A stretch of DNA of 64,000 nucleotides from Paramecium tetraurelia (GCF_000165425.1 NW_001799005.1:1582-65581), one strand, 5' to 3'. Numbered from the stretch's first letter, positions 49,567 to 61,263 are shown. Program-made: numbers and translations. The notes: generated by a model not told the origin, from the letters alone.

Positions 49567-50391
49567 GTGTGAATAAAAGAAACTTTAAATCAAAATACAA
49601 TTAATCATATAATAAATAAAGCAAATTCCATCATATAACTTATATCTGATTTCTGTCTAGATAATTATATCAATATTTTCTGTTTATAAGATTTCTGAAG
49701 AAATTATCTCAGATTTCTTATAGTTTATATAAGTTTAGAACATTTGTTTTATTATTATAACCTACTTTTCATTCTCTTAAAAAAACAATATTTTATAATA
49801 TATTTAATTCTGCTTGCTCAATTCAATGAGATCATAATAAAATTTATATACTCAAATATTGCAGAATATAATGTTATTTTTAGCATTTATAATTATTACA
49901 ATTCTCATTTCTAACATCTCTAACTATTTCTTAATACAGAATAAGTGAAGAAGGATTATGAAAAGAGAAAACCTTTATTCAGACTTTAGAAATTTAGAGC
50001 TCAATTCAATAAAGATCCAAGTTAATGAATTTGATTTTTGTTGAGATGACTGCTTATATTGTTAAATATTATGTCCAAAGGAATAAATTTTGAGATAATA
50101 CTAATAATACCAAAACTTACAACTTAATAAGTATGAATTCAAACTTTTTTACTTTTTACAAGTCAGATTAAGTTTCTTTACTTTTATAAATTGTATTCAA
50201 CAACATATTAAATTTATTCTAGGTATTCACCCTACTAATAATTGAATCATAAACTAATAATTGTGTTGCTCATCAAACATTAATCTCAATTTATTGATTG
50301 CAAATTGTTATTCTATAAAACAATTAACAATAGAATTATCGACACTGTGAAGTCGTTTAGAAATATATTTGAAAAATAAGTAATAATTAAT
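49567..50391. other. Intergenic AT-rich spacer
   Basis: More than 800 bases of very AT-rich sequence with scattered TGA codons in every frame. No motif, repeat or RNA gene was recognised. Confidence 0.5.
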
Positions 50392-51723
50392 ATGGACTCA
50401 CTTTAAGACACTGAGTTTTTGGATCTGGTTGAAAAATGTTAGAAAATAATAGATTAGTACGAATAGGATGATGAAATTTCTACTGTTTTGTTAATTGGGA
50501 ACCATTATTCTGGAAAAAGTACTGTTTTCAACTTCTTGAGTGGTGCAAATTTTAACTTTAATGATGAAGCAAAATAAATCGAAATAGCTAACAAATAGGA
50601 TAAATTTTCTTAGATGAATAATGGAACAAAATCTATTACAAAGACACCACTAAATGTCTATAAAAATAATTAAAATAATCATGTAATTATTGATTTTCCT
50701 GCTGAATTTTTAAACACTGATAAATCTAAAGATCAATAATTAATTAAACTTTTATTTAACAAGGTTGTAACTTCAGGACCGATTAAACTTATTTACATTT
50801 TATAATGTTATGATGATTGCCTTCCAAATAGAGGAACTGATCTTGTACATTTCTCGAAAATGTTGAATAATCCGAATTTTAGTTTACTATTAAATAAAAA
50901 TCATTCTGAGAAATCAGATGAGTAACTGATTTGTAAAATAAAAAAATAATGGGAGGAAAGTTATTAGATTAATTTTAATAAGACACCAAAAAAAGTTGAA
51001 TAAATTCATATTTTAAAAAAAGCATACAAAAACTCATTAGAAGTAATTTTTAATGATTACTCGCGTAAAACTTTATGGTGTTTGATTGAATAAGCTAAAG
51101 AAATAGAAATTAAACCATTAGAAATACCTTATGGAGATGAGCTTAATTTATATAAAAATAATTTAGAATGGGAATTTGTTAATGATTATTTGAATCATCT
51201 CTTATAAGAGAATTAAAATTAGAAGGATTAGAAATAAACTGAAAATGATGAAGAAGGTATTTATGAAAATATGTAAGAATTATTTTATTTTGTAAAAATA
51301 AGAAATCAGAAAACAGCTTTATAATGGTATTAAAAATTCTTTGAACTTTGCAATAAAATAATACAAATTACATCAATTAACAGCAATAAAATGGTGGAAA
51401 GTAAAAATTTCCTAAAAATATTCTAATATTTAGAATAGGGATTTAATAAAATCAATTGCTAGAGTAATTTGGATGTAATAATTTCATTTGTAAAAAATTA
51501 ATTATAAAATATTGAAGAAATCTATCAAAAGAGAAAATAATATCTAAATATATAGCAAAATCTTGAAAAGAAAATGAACCTATAATTTAAAGAAATTTAG
51601 AATACAATAAAAAAATTGTTAGAAGGATAGTTCCAATTGGAGAAAGAGAATTTACGATTGAAAACAGAGAATGAGAAAGAAAAATTGTAAAGGTAAATAC
51701 TAGAAAAATAACTTAAATTATGA
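50392..51723 (+). CDS. P-loop GTPase-like protein with C-terminal coiled coil
   Basis: One intronless frame of 443 residues, start MDSLQDTEFLDLVEKCQK at 50,392, TGA at 51,721-51,723. A Walker A/G1 motif GNHYSGKST lies at about residues 43-51, preceded by the beta-strand TVLLIG, and is followed by a Thr-containing switch-like stretch TKSITKTP and a strand HVIIDFPAEF that sits where G3 (DxxG) is expected, but the Gly is replaced. LIYILQCYD fits the next strand. The C-terminal 130 residues are coiled coil (LEKKMNLQFKEIQNTIKK, ENEKEKLQRQILEKQLKL). This resembles AIG1/septin-like or dynamin-like ciliate GTPases. Loss of the canonical DxxG could mean it binds nucleotide without hydrolysing it. Confidence 0.72.
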
Positions 51724-51906
51724 ATAATTGATATTAAATTTTATCAAAATAGTTATAATCTATTCTTGTTATTAATATTATATGCTACGAAACAACTTTT
51801 TAAATTTAATATTACACTTCCTTATATTATCAGTCAATTAATACTGGTTTGAATATTGATTAAATTTCTTCTAATATATTATCCTTTTAGCTTTATTTTC
51901 ACTCGA

Positions 51907-52212
51907 TCAAACTTTTCTTAGAATCTTAACATTGTTAATATTGTTTTCAATTTCTTAATTTATAATATAGTTATAAACTAAATTTGATTTTTGAATATTC
52001 TTATTAACAAAATGATTTCTCTTCAACAGATATTTTGGTAAAAAGAATAAGATTGATTTCCTATTGCTTTAGCTGATTAATTGTATAGGAATAGGAATAA
52101 ATACATTAAATTTGATTCTTATGATTATTTGTAAATGAAGGCCGAGTTTCAATTTTCTAATCTATTTCGAAACTTTCATTTTGACTAATTTTATGAATGT
52201 TGCAGGTTCCAT
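51907..52212 (-). CDS. Hypothetical basic 101-aa ORF
   Basis: Open from ATG at 52,212 (MEPATFIKLVKMKVSKQ) to TGA at 51,907-51,909 with TAA/TAG as Gln. It is Lys/Ile/Asn-rich, the composition expected of random AT-rich DNA, and has no recognisable motif. The remaining sequence from 51,724 to 52,451 holds nothing else visible. Confidence 0.22.
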
Positions 52213-52451
52213 ATTTTACCTACTATTATTCTTATTTTAATTATTATTTAGTGCAGTATTTACTCAAATAGACTAATTTCAATTATACTGCCTCAACATT
52301 ATATTGAAATACTGAGAGAGTATAAAATCTTCAAATCAGTCTCGCTTTTGCATCATCCCCAAATCAAATGAATCAATTTAAGTGCTTCTGAGTGTATGAA
52401 CATATATAAGTAATACTGTTTTATATATTTTTATTTATATATTTTAATATT

Positions 52452-52818
52452 TCAATATTTTTATCTACGAACACCTGCCAAACATGCTCTATAAATATTT
52501 CTAGGGTTTTCTGGGAACATATCAGCGTGTATTCTTAAATCTTCAATATTGTCTTAAAATAATTGTATTTTTTGATACCCAATTCTCCCTTTTTGGTCCA
52601 CATAGCTTCTGCTGTATACCTTTTGCACATGCCTTCTGCTTCTTATCTTAAAACAGAATCATTCACTCTTCCAGTAGCATAATCACATCCTTTCCAGCAA
52701 ATTTGGATTGATGGGTTGTACCATGAGAAGACATCCTAACACATGGCATAACATGTGCCTCCATTATATCTCAAAATTTGACCGCCTTTTAATAGCATAA
52801 ATTCAAACCTGTTGCCAT
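52452..52818 (-). CDS. Small twin-CX3C protein (mitochondrial intermembrane-space type)
   Basis: Start MATG at 52,818, TGA at 52,452-52,454, about 105 residues. Introns: 52,786-52,808 (23 nt) just after the third codon and 52,553-52,578 (26 nt). The core CYAMCQDVFSWYNPSIQI followed by CWKGC gives two CX3C pairs separated by 13 residues, the spacing of proteins oxidised by the Mia40 pathway, such as small Tims. A third Cys lies in EGMCKRYTAE and another near the C-terminus. The closest identity is not clear: a small Tim-like chaperone or another twin-Cys assembly factor. No targeting peptide is needed for this class. Confidence 0.65.
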
Positions 52819-52907
52819 TAAATTGAAAATATAAAATTAATAATAATAAAGGAGAGATTATTTAGATTTAGATTAATTTATAGAAATAAATCATATAATA
52901 TTAATTA

Positions 52908-55441
52908 TCACGCTCCTTATGGGAATTTCATCATTTCTAATTCCTTTATGATTTCCTTAAAAGAAGGTCTCTTCTCTGGATCTCTATCCCAACATCTCTT
53001 AGTTAGTCGTGTAAAGACCTCAGGAGTCTTTTTCGGAATAGTTGGTCTAAAATCGTTATTCAAAACATCTAAAGAAACTTATAATCCAGTGATATCTAAT
53101 TAATAGAATAGATTATATACTTCTATAAGGAGGTTCTCTTGCAGCAATTTCCCATAAAATTATACCAAAACTGAATACATCGGCTTTTTCTGTATAAACT
53201 TATCCTGCAATTACTTCTGGAGCCATCCATTGATATGTTCCGATCTTGCTGGTCATGTAATTAGATAGAGTTCTAGTCCAACCAAAATCTGCTAGTTTAG
53301 TTCTAAATGCTTCATCTAATAATAGATTTAAGCTTTTTAAATCCCTATGGAGAATAGGAGGATTGAATGAGTGTAGATACAACACTCCTTTTGCAGCATC
53401 GAGTGCCATTTTTCTACGATCTTCCCAAGTTAAATGAATATCATGATTTTATATGACCTACCACAAAGATCCTCTTTAACAATATTCCAGTACAATTGCT
53501 AGATTAGGTGGTTTGGTACAAGCACCAAGAAACATTACTATGTTTGGATGTCTAAGAGCTTCCATGGCATGACATTCAGACAGAAAATCTCGGATATGAT
53601 TTTCATTCATTCCGTCTATCTTAAACATCTTAACAGCCACTACTGTTTCTCTCCATTTAGCTCTGTAAATGACTCCATAGCCTCCCTCACTTATTTGTTT
53701 CTCTAACATAATGTCATTGAAATCTATGTCCAAACTAGATTAAAATATTCTATGTTTGATTGGTCTCTCTGGGGAGATCTCTAATGCAGAGATATCAAAT
53801 TTAGATTATTGTTTTTTTATTTGCCTTTAAATATATGATTCAGTTGTTTATACTTTCTGGTCTTTAACTTTTTTTTTGGATATTAATTCATTTTTCATTC
53901 TGTCATATTTTTATTGTAATTAAATGTTTTATTATTTCAGTATTTCTTATTCGTTCCTATACTTTTCAACCTCTTCGTTTAACTTATCCTACTCTTTATG
54001 GTTATTGTCATTTTCATCCAAAATGATCTCCAGGTAAGAGGGTGACAATAATATGGAATGGAAATTACCACACACAATTCTCTGGGTTTCAGGTACTGTG
54101 AACAATAGCTTAGGTGACATGATTCCCTTCCCATTCACACTTGGTTATCCTGTTAACTATCCATAGATATTGGAACCCCATCCATATATTTACTTATAAT
54201 CTGCAGACAAAGCCATACTGTGATTTCTTCCTGCAGATACCTAGGATATAAGAGGTAATCCTGAGATCTTGATAGGAACATCTGAACTGCTCAGATCGTT
54301 GCCCAATTACCCGTGAATATTATCTCCCATCGAGTAGACTTCCCCTTTACTTGTTAGAAATAGAGTAAACATTTCACCCATCTTCATGTCCAATACACAT
54401 TACTAATTGTTGAATTCATCTACCAATTTAATTTGAGTAGGCTGTTTATGAAAATCTTTATTGGATTTACAAAAACCCCATAGATAAGGCTTACCACCTT
54501 CGACTATGCAACCTGAATGTGCTAAGCCACAACTGATTTTCTCCACTTTGAAATGAGACAAATTCTATATCAATTTAAACTCACTGATTGTCAAGTTCTC
54601 TTGATGTCCTAATGCATATGACTCCCCAAAACCACAAGAGAAGATTCTATTTTTGTTAGTCAATATTACAGTGTGTAATGCACCACATGCTACCTATTGA
54701 ACTGCTTCATCATTTTATAAAAGAATTTAACATTAACTTTCATTGGGATTCTTTTATTTGATCTTTTCCTTCATCAATACCAGCTGCTCCATTATGTTGT
54801 CTATTGATGAGGATCTCTCCTTCAATCCTGGAGATGTTGACTAATCTGCTTCGTTGACACTCTTCATCCTCTTGTGACCCTATTATTGCTCTCTTGCCTT
54901 GCCATTGCTATTACCAAATGGCAACAATCCATAAACAAGAGTGGGCTGACTAATGTTATCAAAACAACCCAAACCTAATTGGCCTTTCAAATTTAAACCC
55001 CAAGAATACACTTCCCCTTTGGCTGTCAACATGAATGTGTGTTCAGCACCGCAAACTACACTGGTAATTCTTTGATCTTTGAAGATTGGAGTCAATTTGG
55101 GTTGAGTGTTTGATTCATATCCCAATTGTCCGAATTGGTTGTCCCCAAATCCTATAACTTCATTTTTATTATTCACAATGATGGTGTGATTTTCACCTGC
55201 TGAACACAAGGTCACTCCTTAGTAGTGTGGAGTGATGTTCTTGTTGTTCTTGAGGAGTTAGCCACAAGTGTTAAGTCCTACATTCTATAACACTCTTACC
55301 CCATGAGTACAATTGAGTTGTGTCTAATTGCAATTATCTTGGAGATTTCGAGAAATCACTGTATGATCTTGGTGGTCGGACATCCTTGTCCTTGAATTGT
55401 TTGAGCATCTTCCTTGATTCTGTCAAGTCATTCAATCTCAT
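52908..55441 (-). CDS. RCC1-repeat / TKL-type protein kinase fusion
   Basis: Start [19 protein letters not shown] at 55,441, TGA at 52,908-52,910, about 828 residues. Introns: 55,278-55,299 (22 nt) and 53,096-53,120 (25 nt). The N-terminal half contains RCC1-type repeats ([56 protein letters not shown] and more, interrupted by a charged insert with KEKIKQKNPNES). After a coiled coil (about residues 505-560) comes a complete kinase domain: glycine loop [14 protein letters not shown] Lys, catalytic HRDLKSLN, metal-binding ADFG, and the activation-loop end WMAPE. The sequence is TKL/ANK-type (MAP3K-like). All catalytic residues are present. RCC1 propellers bind partners or small GTPases; a link between the two functions is inference. 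Confidence 0.9.
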
Positions 55442-55684
55442 ATTAGTTATTTTATTTTTAAAATTCAAATTTAATAATATTGTTAGATTATATAAATTAA
55501 TTGATCCCTAAGCACTCTCCTGATAAACGATATCAAAATGGAATCGAAACAAATCAAAAATTGGGTTCAAATTGAAGACCTTCTCTTTTGAGATTCCATT
55601 TTTGAATCCCAACCTATGAATTTCCTTCTCGCCTCTCTCTCTTACGAGGAAATGCATCTTTGCAATTTAATTAATTATTTTAAC

Positions 55685-56886
55685 ATGCAAAGAAGCCAAT
55701 CGTTTTCAGAGCTCAAGGTATTAAATAATTGCATTCCCATTGAATTCTTTGAACAGAAGGGTCCTCAATACTATTAAAATCAATTTCAATAATATTAAAC
55801 TATATTCCAATAGAGTTTTGCTCTGCACACAAGATTATGCCAAACTCCATTGTAAAAGTATCAGAATTACGATTTGGGGAACACTGTAATCAAGTAGGGG
55901 ACAGTCTAAATTAAAATAAACAGCGGGAGTTTCACTAAGACCAGCATCATTTTGACGCGAGAGAAGTTGGTGATTGTGGAGGACAAGCAATGGGGACAAG
56001 TATACAATCTCAGGTACTTGGCCTACACTTTGGCATAGGTATGAATATCCTCATGTATCATGGTTAGTGTAACAAGAATCAGTTTAAATTGTTCAAGTTG
56101 GAGTTTAAGCAGTATAAGAAAATTATAATATTTAAATGCAACGATGAAATTGAGGGGAAGCTGTGGTATTAGAGCATCAGGATGATTGAGGAGAAGTTCT
56201 TGAACGAGATAGAGAAGTTGCAGGTGAAGGAGTTGTACTTTGGAGTGGATTTTGTGAGGGAAGAGGAATTCTTGAATTGGGCAGAGACAGGGGATATTCT
56301 ATTGTTCGAGTAAGCACTCAATTATAAGGGAAGGACTGATCATTACATGGCCAAATTGCAAAGAGGCATCACGAGGTCGAAGTTCGATCATGTAGGCATG
56401 GTAGTCAGAGATAAGTATTCAAATGATGTGTTGGTGTTTGATGTCAAAAACTAGGCAGTAAAAAATTAAATTCGAGTTTTAGGGAGTAGATCAAGAGTTC
56501 TGGAAATACTTTATGAAGCAGAACAATCTCTACAGGAAAGTGGCGGTTAGAAAATTGTTGAATGTCGATAGGGAAACTGTAAATTGGAAACTGCTGGAAT
56601 TTATTGATGTATAATTAAAAATTACAAGAAAGTTAAAGATTAAGATTACGAAATCAACATGATGAAGCTCCTGCAATAGCAAAGTGATGGACTTATCAAC
56701 AAAGGGTATTTTTGCAGTGAGTTGATTGCGAAAGCGTATAAATATTGTGACTTGTTGCCTCAGTAGAAAGCAAGTTCGACTTATTGGCCAGTCACGTTCC
56801 AAAAGTCGTTGAAACTCTTGAATAAGGCCCAGTTGAGTGAGCCAATAGTTATTTTGTTGGATTATGATATACATTATTAATTATGA
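55685..56886 (+). CDS. PH-like domain protein with C92/YiiX-type papain-fold domain
   Basis: Start MQRSQSFSELKVLNNC at 55,685, TGA at 56,884-56,886, about 375 residues. Introns: 56,039-56,067 (29 nt), 56,458-56,476 (19) and 56,609-56,628 (20). Residues about 60-165 look like a PH domain (QIKINSGSFTKTSIILTRE ... KLWYQSIRMIEEK). The second half has the permuted papain (C92, YiiX/LRAT-like) signatures GDILLFEQA, SKFDHVGMVV with the catalytic His, and the nucleophile Cys in GYFCSELIAKAYKYCDLLP. Family members act on lipids or amide/thioester bonds; a PH domain would direct it to phosphoinositide membranes. The stop codon overlaps the start of the next gene. Confidence 0.82.
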
Positions 56887-58063
56887 ATTAAAGTAATTAA
56901 AATATAGTGAATAGACATGGATTTCAGTGGAAAACAGGAATAAATTATTATCAAATCGGAGTTGCAATACTGTACATTGGACATTACTTGATAATCTTAT
57001 TTCAAACCTTGGATTATGTAAAAATAGTATTTCAAAGTTATAAGAATCAACTTTGGATTTTGGTTACGCTTTTCTCATTTATCATCTCGATATTTTGGCT
57101 TGTCACCACAACAATAGATCCTACCGATCGGGAGATTTACATTTAGCAGAAACTGAAAGAAAAGAAGTAATGAACGATGATCATTATAATGATAGTTTGA
57201 AATACGAGACTTAATTGAATTGCTATTGCAAAGTATGTCAAGCCTATGTTAAGGCACCGTCAAAGCATTGCAGATAGTGCAACAGGTGCACAGAACTCTT
57301 CGATCATCATTGTATTTGGTTGAATAATTGCATTGGGTTAAGAAATTATAAATATTTCTTTATATTAATAGTACTTTTAGAATTTTATTTAATTACTGTA
57401 CTAATTATTTCAATATTTGTCAACAAGATACTTAGCTATATATACATGGGACTCACTATTATTTTGATGATTCCCGTCACCTTTTTACTCGTCATGCACA
57501 TCTACTTTAAATGCAAGAACATGACAACCTATGATTATGTCTTATCCAAAAGGAAAATGGAATAGAAGACCTCCTAAGAAAAGTAGTAGGATGGTACATC
57601 AAATCAAACTAATCTGCAAACCAACATCATCTCTAGAAATTATCTACAACAAACCAACATCAACGTTTAGACTGCTCCTCCGAAACCCAATCTTATCAAA
57701 AAAGTGATCAATTGGGATCAAGAGGATGCAGATGTGGAAGAAGAAGACAGCTACCACGCTAAAGAACCATTGCCATTGCCTAGTTCGAAGAGTAGTGCCA
57801 GATAAATGGATTCTTAGTGTAACTCTGCTCACAAGATGACCTGTCCCAATACTCTCAGGTAATTTAATTTAAATCTCATTGATAGAGGTAATATATCCAC
57901 AATTCAATTGACTGAAACAAAACCAATCCGATCTTTGTTTAATGTGAAAGATTTTTAATAAATGATTGAAAATTAATTGGTGAATAACGTAAATGAAGGT
58001 TCCATCATTTAATTTGATTCAAAACATTCACAAAAGACTAATCAGATTGAGATCAATATATGA
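56883..58063 (+). CDS. DHHC-type protein S-palmitoyltransferase
   Basis: Start [16 protein letters not shown] at 56,883, TGA at 58,061-58,063, about 384 residues, one 29-nt intron at 57,167-57,195. Two N-terminal spans ([35 protein letters not shown]) precede TTTIDPTD, matching the family's DPG-like site. The cysteine-rich domain is complete: [20 protein letters not shown], then [20 protein letters not shown] with the active DHHC. Two more spans follow and the C-terminal 150 residues are a polar cytosolic tail. The enzyme adds palmitate to cysteines of membrane-associated proteins. The ATG is the only in-frame Met before the first span, and it sits within ATGA shared with the upstream stop. 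Confidence 0.92.
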
Positions 58064-58123
58064 AAAAATTTGAGTTTAAATATATTATCCATCCCACAAA
58101 ATTTTACTTCGGATTATCTTAAG

Positions 58124-60049
58124 ATGAATGGTTTCTAATATTATTTATAAATTATGTAATAAAATGAAAATGATTCTCAACACGATGACCCTCAACCATT
58201 ACAAGAGGAAACCAAAGAACAATAATAGGTTGAAAATAATATGGAGGTTAACCCAAACTAAGAACAATAAAATGAAACTGACAAATAAAATGAGCAATTC
58301 AATATTACTTCCTAATTTCCAAATCATGAATAGTAAGAAGGGAACATCGAAATAACTATACTAGACACTGAACAATAGGGTGATGCGAAAGAGACCTCAA
58401 ATTAGAAAGGGGAGATCATCAATTAAGAACAAGCACAAAATGAGTAAGAAAACATAGACTAAACTAAGTTAAATAAACAAAATTCAATCAATAACCAAAA
58501 TCAGGATCCCTCTCTTTCTAATAATACCACAGTCTAGCAAGACAATAGCTAACAGAATAATAAAGTGACATAATAGGATTAGTAATAGAGTAAGGAGTAG
58601 AAACAATAGGAAAAGAAAGGGGAGGAGAATGATTAAGAAAATTAGGGATAAAGAAAAAATTAAAAAAAGAAGACCACCAAAAGGAGAACTACTAAAGTTG
58701 AAATCTAAGAAAATTAGGAAAAAAACAATCCTGCGTAATCAAACACTAATATTAACGAGGAGAAGGAAAAAGAAGAGCAAGAATAAATTTAGCAAAAAAT
58801 TGAAGAATAAAAGCAAATAGAAGAATTGTAAAGAAAATAGGAATTAGAATAGTAAGAATAATTATAAAGATAAAAATAGCTAGTTGATAAGGTTTATAAG
58901 GACTTGATTTTTCCCCTTAAAAGGTCTTAAAATAAAAATGGTAAAAAATTAGATTCTAGCTTTGAAATTTAAAGCGAGAAGTTTACACTAGAGTAGGTAA
59001 GGTGTAAAAGTGCAAAAAGATATTAAAGGGAAAGAAAGCCAAGAACAAGAAGTGCAATTAATTAGGAGTTGTTAGACTTTTACAATAAGATCAATCCTCA
59101 ATAACATAAAGATCAAAGCAAAATGACACCAAATACATTACAAAGGTTAAAAAAATAATAGGAATTAGAATAGATGAAAAAAGATTGTGAAAGATTAGAA
59201 GAATAACAAAATTAATAATAAAATGCCTTCTCTTAACCATAAAAAGAAAATAAATCTAAAACTCAGAATAAATAAAGAGCTTAAACTCAGGCCAAAAAGA
59301 AATTAGAAGTCGTTGTGAGAAAACGTAAGAAAATTAAGATTAGAAATGGTCTTAGAGAAAGAATGCTAATTGATAAAGATAAGGATTCTTAATTGAAAGC
59401 CTTAGATTTCATTAGAAAAATGTAGTAGAATAGAATGGCAGCCGAATAAAAAAGATAAGAATAACTTGAAAAGATTACTAACAAAATTTCAAGTGATATC
59501 GAAAGTTTGCGATAAGGAAGTCAAATATATAAATAAGAGTAATAAAAATAAAAAAGAAAATAAGCATTAGAATAAATTACAAAACAAGAATAAAAAAGGT
59601 ATGAAATGATGTTGGAACAACAGAGAAATGAAAAATTTGTGAGAGAATTAAAAGAAAAGTCTGCAGTCAGTAGTCATTATAGTGTCAAAAAACTGGCATT
59701 AGGGTATTCGCCCTCTCTTGTTACAGAATTAGAAAATGGATAAATCTAAATTGAACAAATTATTGATACAAATAGAAAAATGAATGAAAATCAATTTTTA
59801 CTTAAAGAAGAATAGAAATAAAGGATAAAAGAGAATAAAATGAAATAATAAGATTATAGCAAGTAAGTAAGTTTGTTACATTTACCTAAAGTAAACAACA
59901 AGAAAAATTATGAATTACTTAATGAATAACTTTCTACTGAAAATAAGGAACCCTTGCCTTAAATCAAACAAAAACACAAAAAGGCTTGGTAAATAGAATA
60001 AGAATTGATGTAAAAAAAGCATCAAAATAGCGAATAATTGAAGGAATGA
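58124..60049 (+). CDS. Glutamine-rich coiled-coil protein
   Basis: One intronless frame of 641 residues, start MNGFQYYLQIMQQNENDSQH at 58,124, TGA at 60,047-60,049. The first 250 residues are Gln/Asn/Glu-rich and disordered in character. From about residue 200 onwards, charged coiled coils dominate (QQKIEEQKQIEELQRK, RMAAEQKRQEQLEKITNK), with a basic patch KKLEVVVRKRKKIKIRNG between them. Most Gln codons are TAA or TAG, so the gene is invisible with the standard code. Probably a cytoskeletal or basal-body/ciliary structural protein; function not established. It starts 60 bp after the DHHC gene. Confidence 0.78.
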
Positions 60050-60334
60050 TTATAATTTTATCAAAATTAATATAAAATACAGTATTTTTATAAAAAACCC
60101 ATATTTGTTTGGACATGATATAATACTGAAAATAAATATTGTTATATGGAAAGTGTTTTCAATTAGAGTGTGAACGTAGTACATTGAGAATTAAATTAAC
60201 AATTCTTTTGATTTTAATATATTCATTCTGTTTTAAATTAAATATATTTAAAGTTTGAATAAAAAGGAATGGAGATGAGAATTCTTGTTAAATATTAAAC
60301 ATTAATGTACTATTTATTAAGCATTTGATTTAAA

Positions 60335-60646
60335 TCACTTTTTTTATGTATTTTTAACTTTTGGTTAAGCCTATGTTCCTGCTCTGAAACCATTCTTTGC
60401 TCTTCTAGCAATAGATTTCAAATATCTCATTCTTCCTGTTCCTGTTGATCTTCTTCTAGCGACTTTCTCTCCCCATCCGCTGTCTATTATTCAATTAATG
60501 GATTTACAAAGTCTCAATCTTGCAGCTGGATATCCGCATGATGCACATCTATTTTTTTAAATATGGAAAGTCTATCTGCCACATCTTTTACAAAAAGTAT
60601 GAGTCTTTTGATGTCTCTTACCGATTGCTGGAGTACCTCTTGCCAT
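60335..60646 (-). CDS. RPL37: Large-subunit ribosomal protein eL37
   Basis: Start [20 protein letters not shown] at 60,646, TGA at 60,335-60,337, 95 residues, one 24-nt intron at 60,484-60,507. The zinc-binding [20 protein letters not shown], then [27 protein letters not shown] and AKNGFRAGT follow the eukaryotic eL37 sequence almost line by line. All four zinc cysteines are present. A component of the 60S ribosomal subunit. Transcribed divergently from the small zinc-finger gene with 83 bp between starts. Confidence 0.96.
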
Positions 60647-60729
60647 TGAAATTTTAATAAAAGATTTAATTAAATATAAAAGTCATCACTAAATGAGATA
60701 ATCCATTATTATTTATTTAATTTCTTTTT
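60647..60729. promoter_or_regulatory. Short bidirectional promoter region (eL37 / zinc-finger gene)
   Basis: An 83-bp, A/T-dominated spacer between two divergent start codons. Because eL37 is expected to be strongly expressed, it must hold an active promoter; no motif was recognised. Confidence 0.42.
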
Positions 60730-60947
60730 ATGGACATTCCCCTTACAACCATTATTTTGATGAATCCTAATGGAACTATTCAAATTGGTACTCAACCCTG
60801 GTTTAAAGGCAAGAAGGTGATGAAATGTTACTAGTGTCAGTAATCAATTCAATTATGTTTAGAAGTAACATTGTTTTTGAAGGCAAATATAACTAAATTA
60901 AATGCACTAAGTGCAACACAGTCAATCAAGTGCCCATAATCTAATGA
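60730..60947 (+). CDS. Small Cys4 zinc-finger protein
   Basis: Start MDIPLTTIILMNPNGTIQIG at 60,730, TGA at 60,945-60,947, about 63 residues with a 26-nt intron at 60,857-60,882. After splicing the protein has two CxxC pairs, KCYQCQQSIQLC and IKCTKCNTVNQVP, the pattern of an LSD1-like or zinc-ribbon finger. Without splicing the second CxxC is lost, which supports the intron. Could bind nucleic acid or a protein partner; no closer assignment. Confidence 0.65.
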
Positions 60948-61263
60948 TCCAATTTATTTATGTTACAATCAACTATCAAAATAAACTATAGAATTCATAT
61001 TTCATGATTTCTAATAAACATGGATCTCATTAATTCAATTAATATTTCTAATATTAAATATAAACAATAGAAATACTCAGATTTTTAGAATTCTCTTAGA
61101 AATCAGACTAGATATTTGCAGCAAAGCAATAAAAATTAGTTTTTTGTTACAACATATTTAATAGGCTATCCATATAACTAACAAATATTTTGATTATATT
61201 CTAATATATGAATTTTCTCACTTTAGGCTTATTAATCAAATCAATAAATATGTCTACAAAAAC
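60948..61263. other. Intergenic AT-rich spacer
   Basis: Weak open frames only; no motif recognised between the zinc-finger gene and the next minus-strand ORF. Confidence 0.45.

Noticed and set aside
56530-56874. Minus-strand frame of about 114 codons
   Set aside because: Opposite the third and fourth exons of the PH/C92 gene, which carry the conserved Cys motif on the plus strand.
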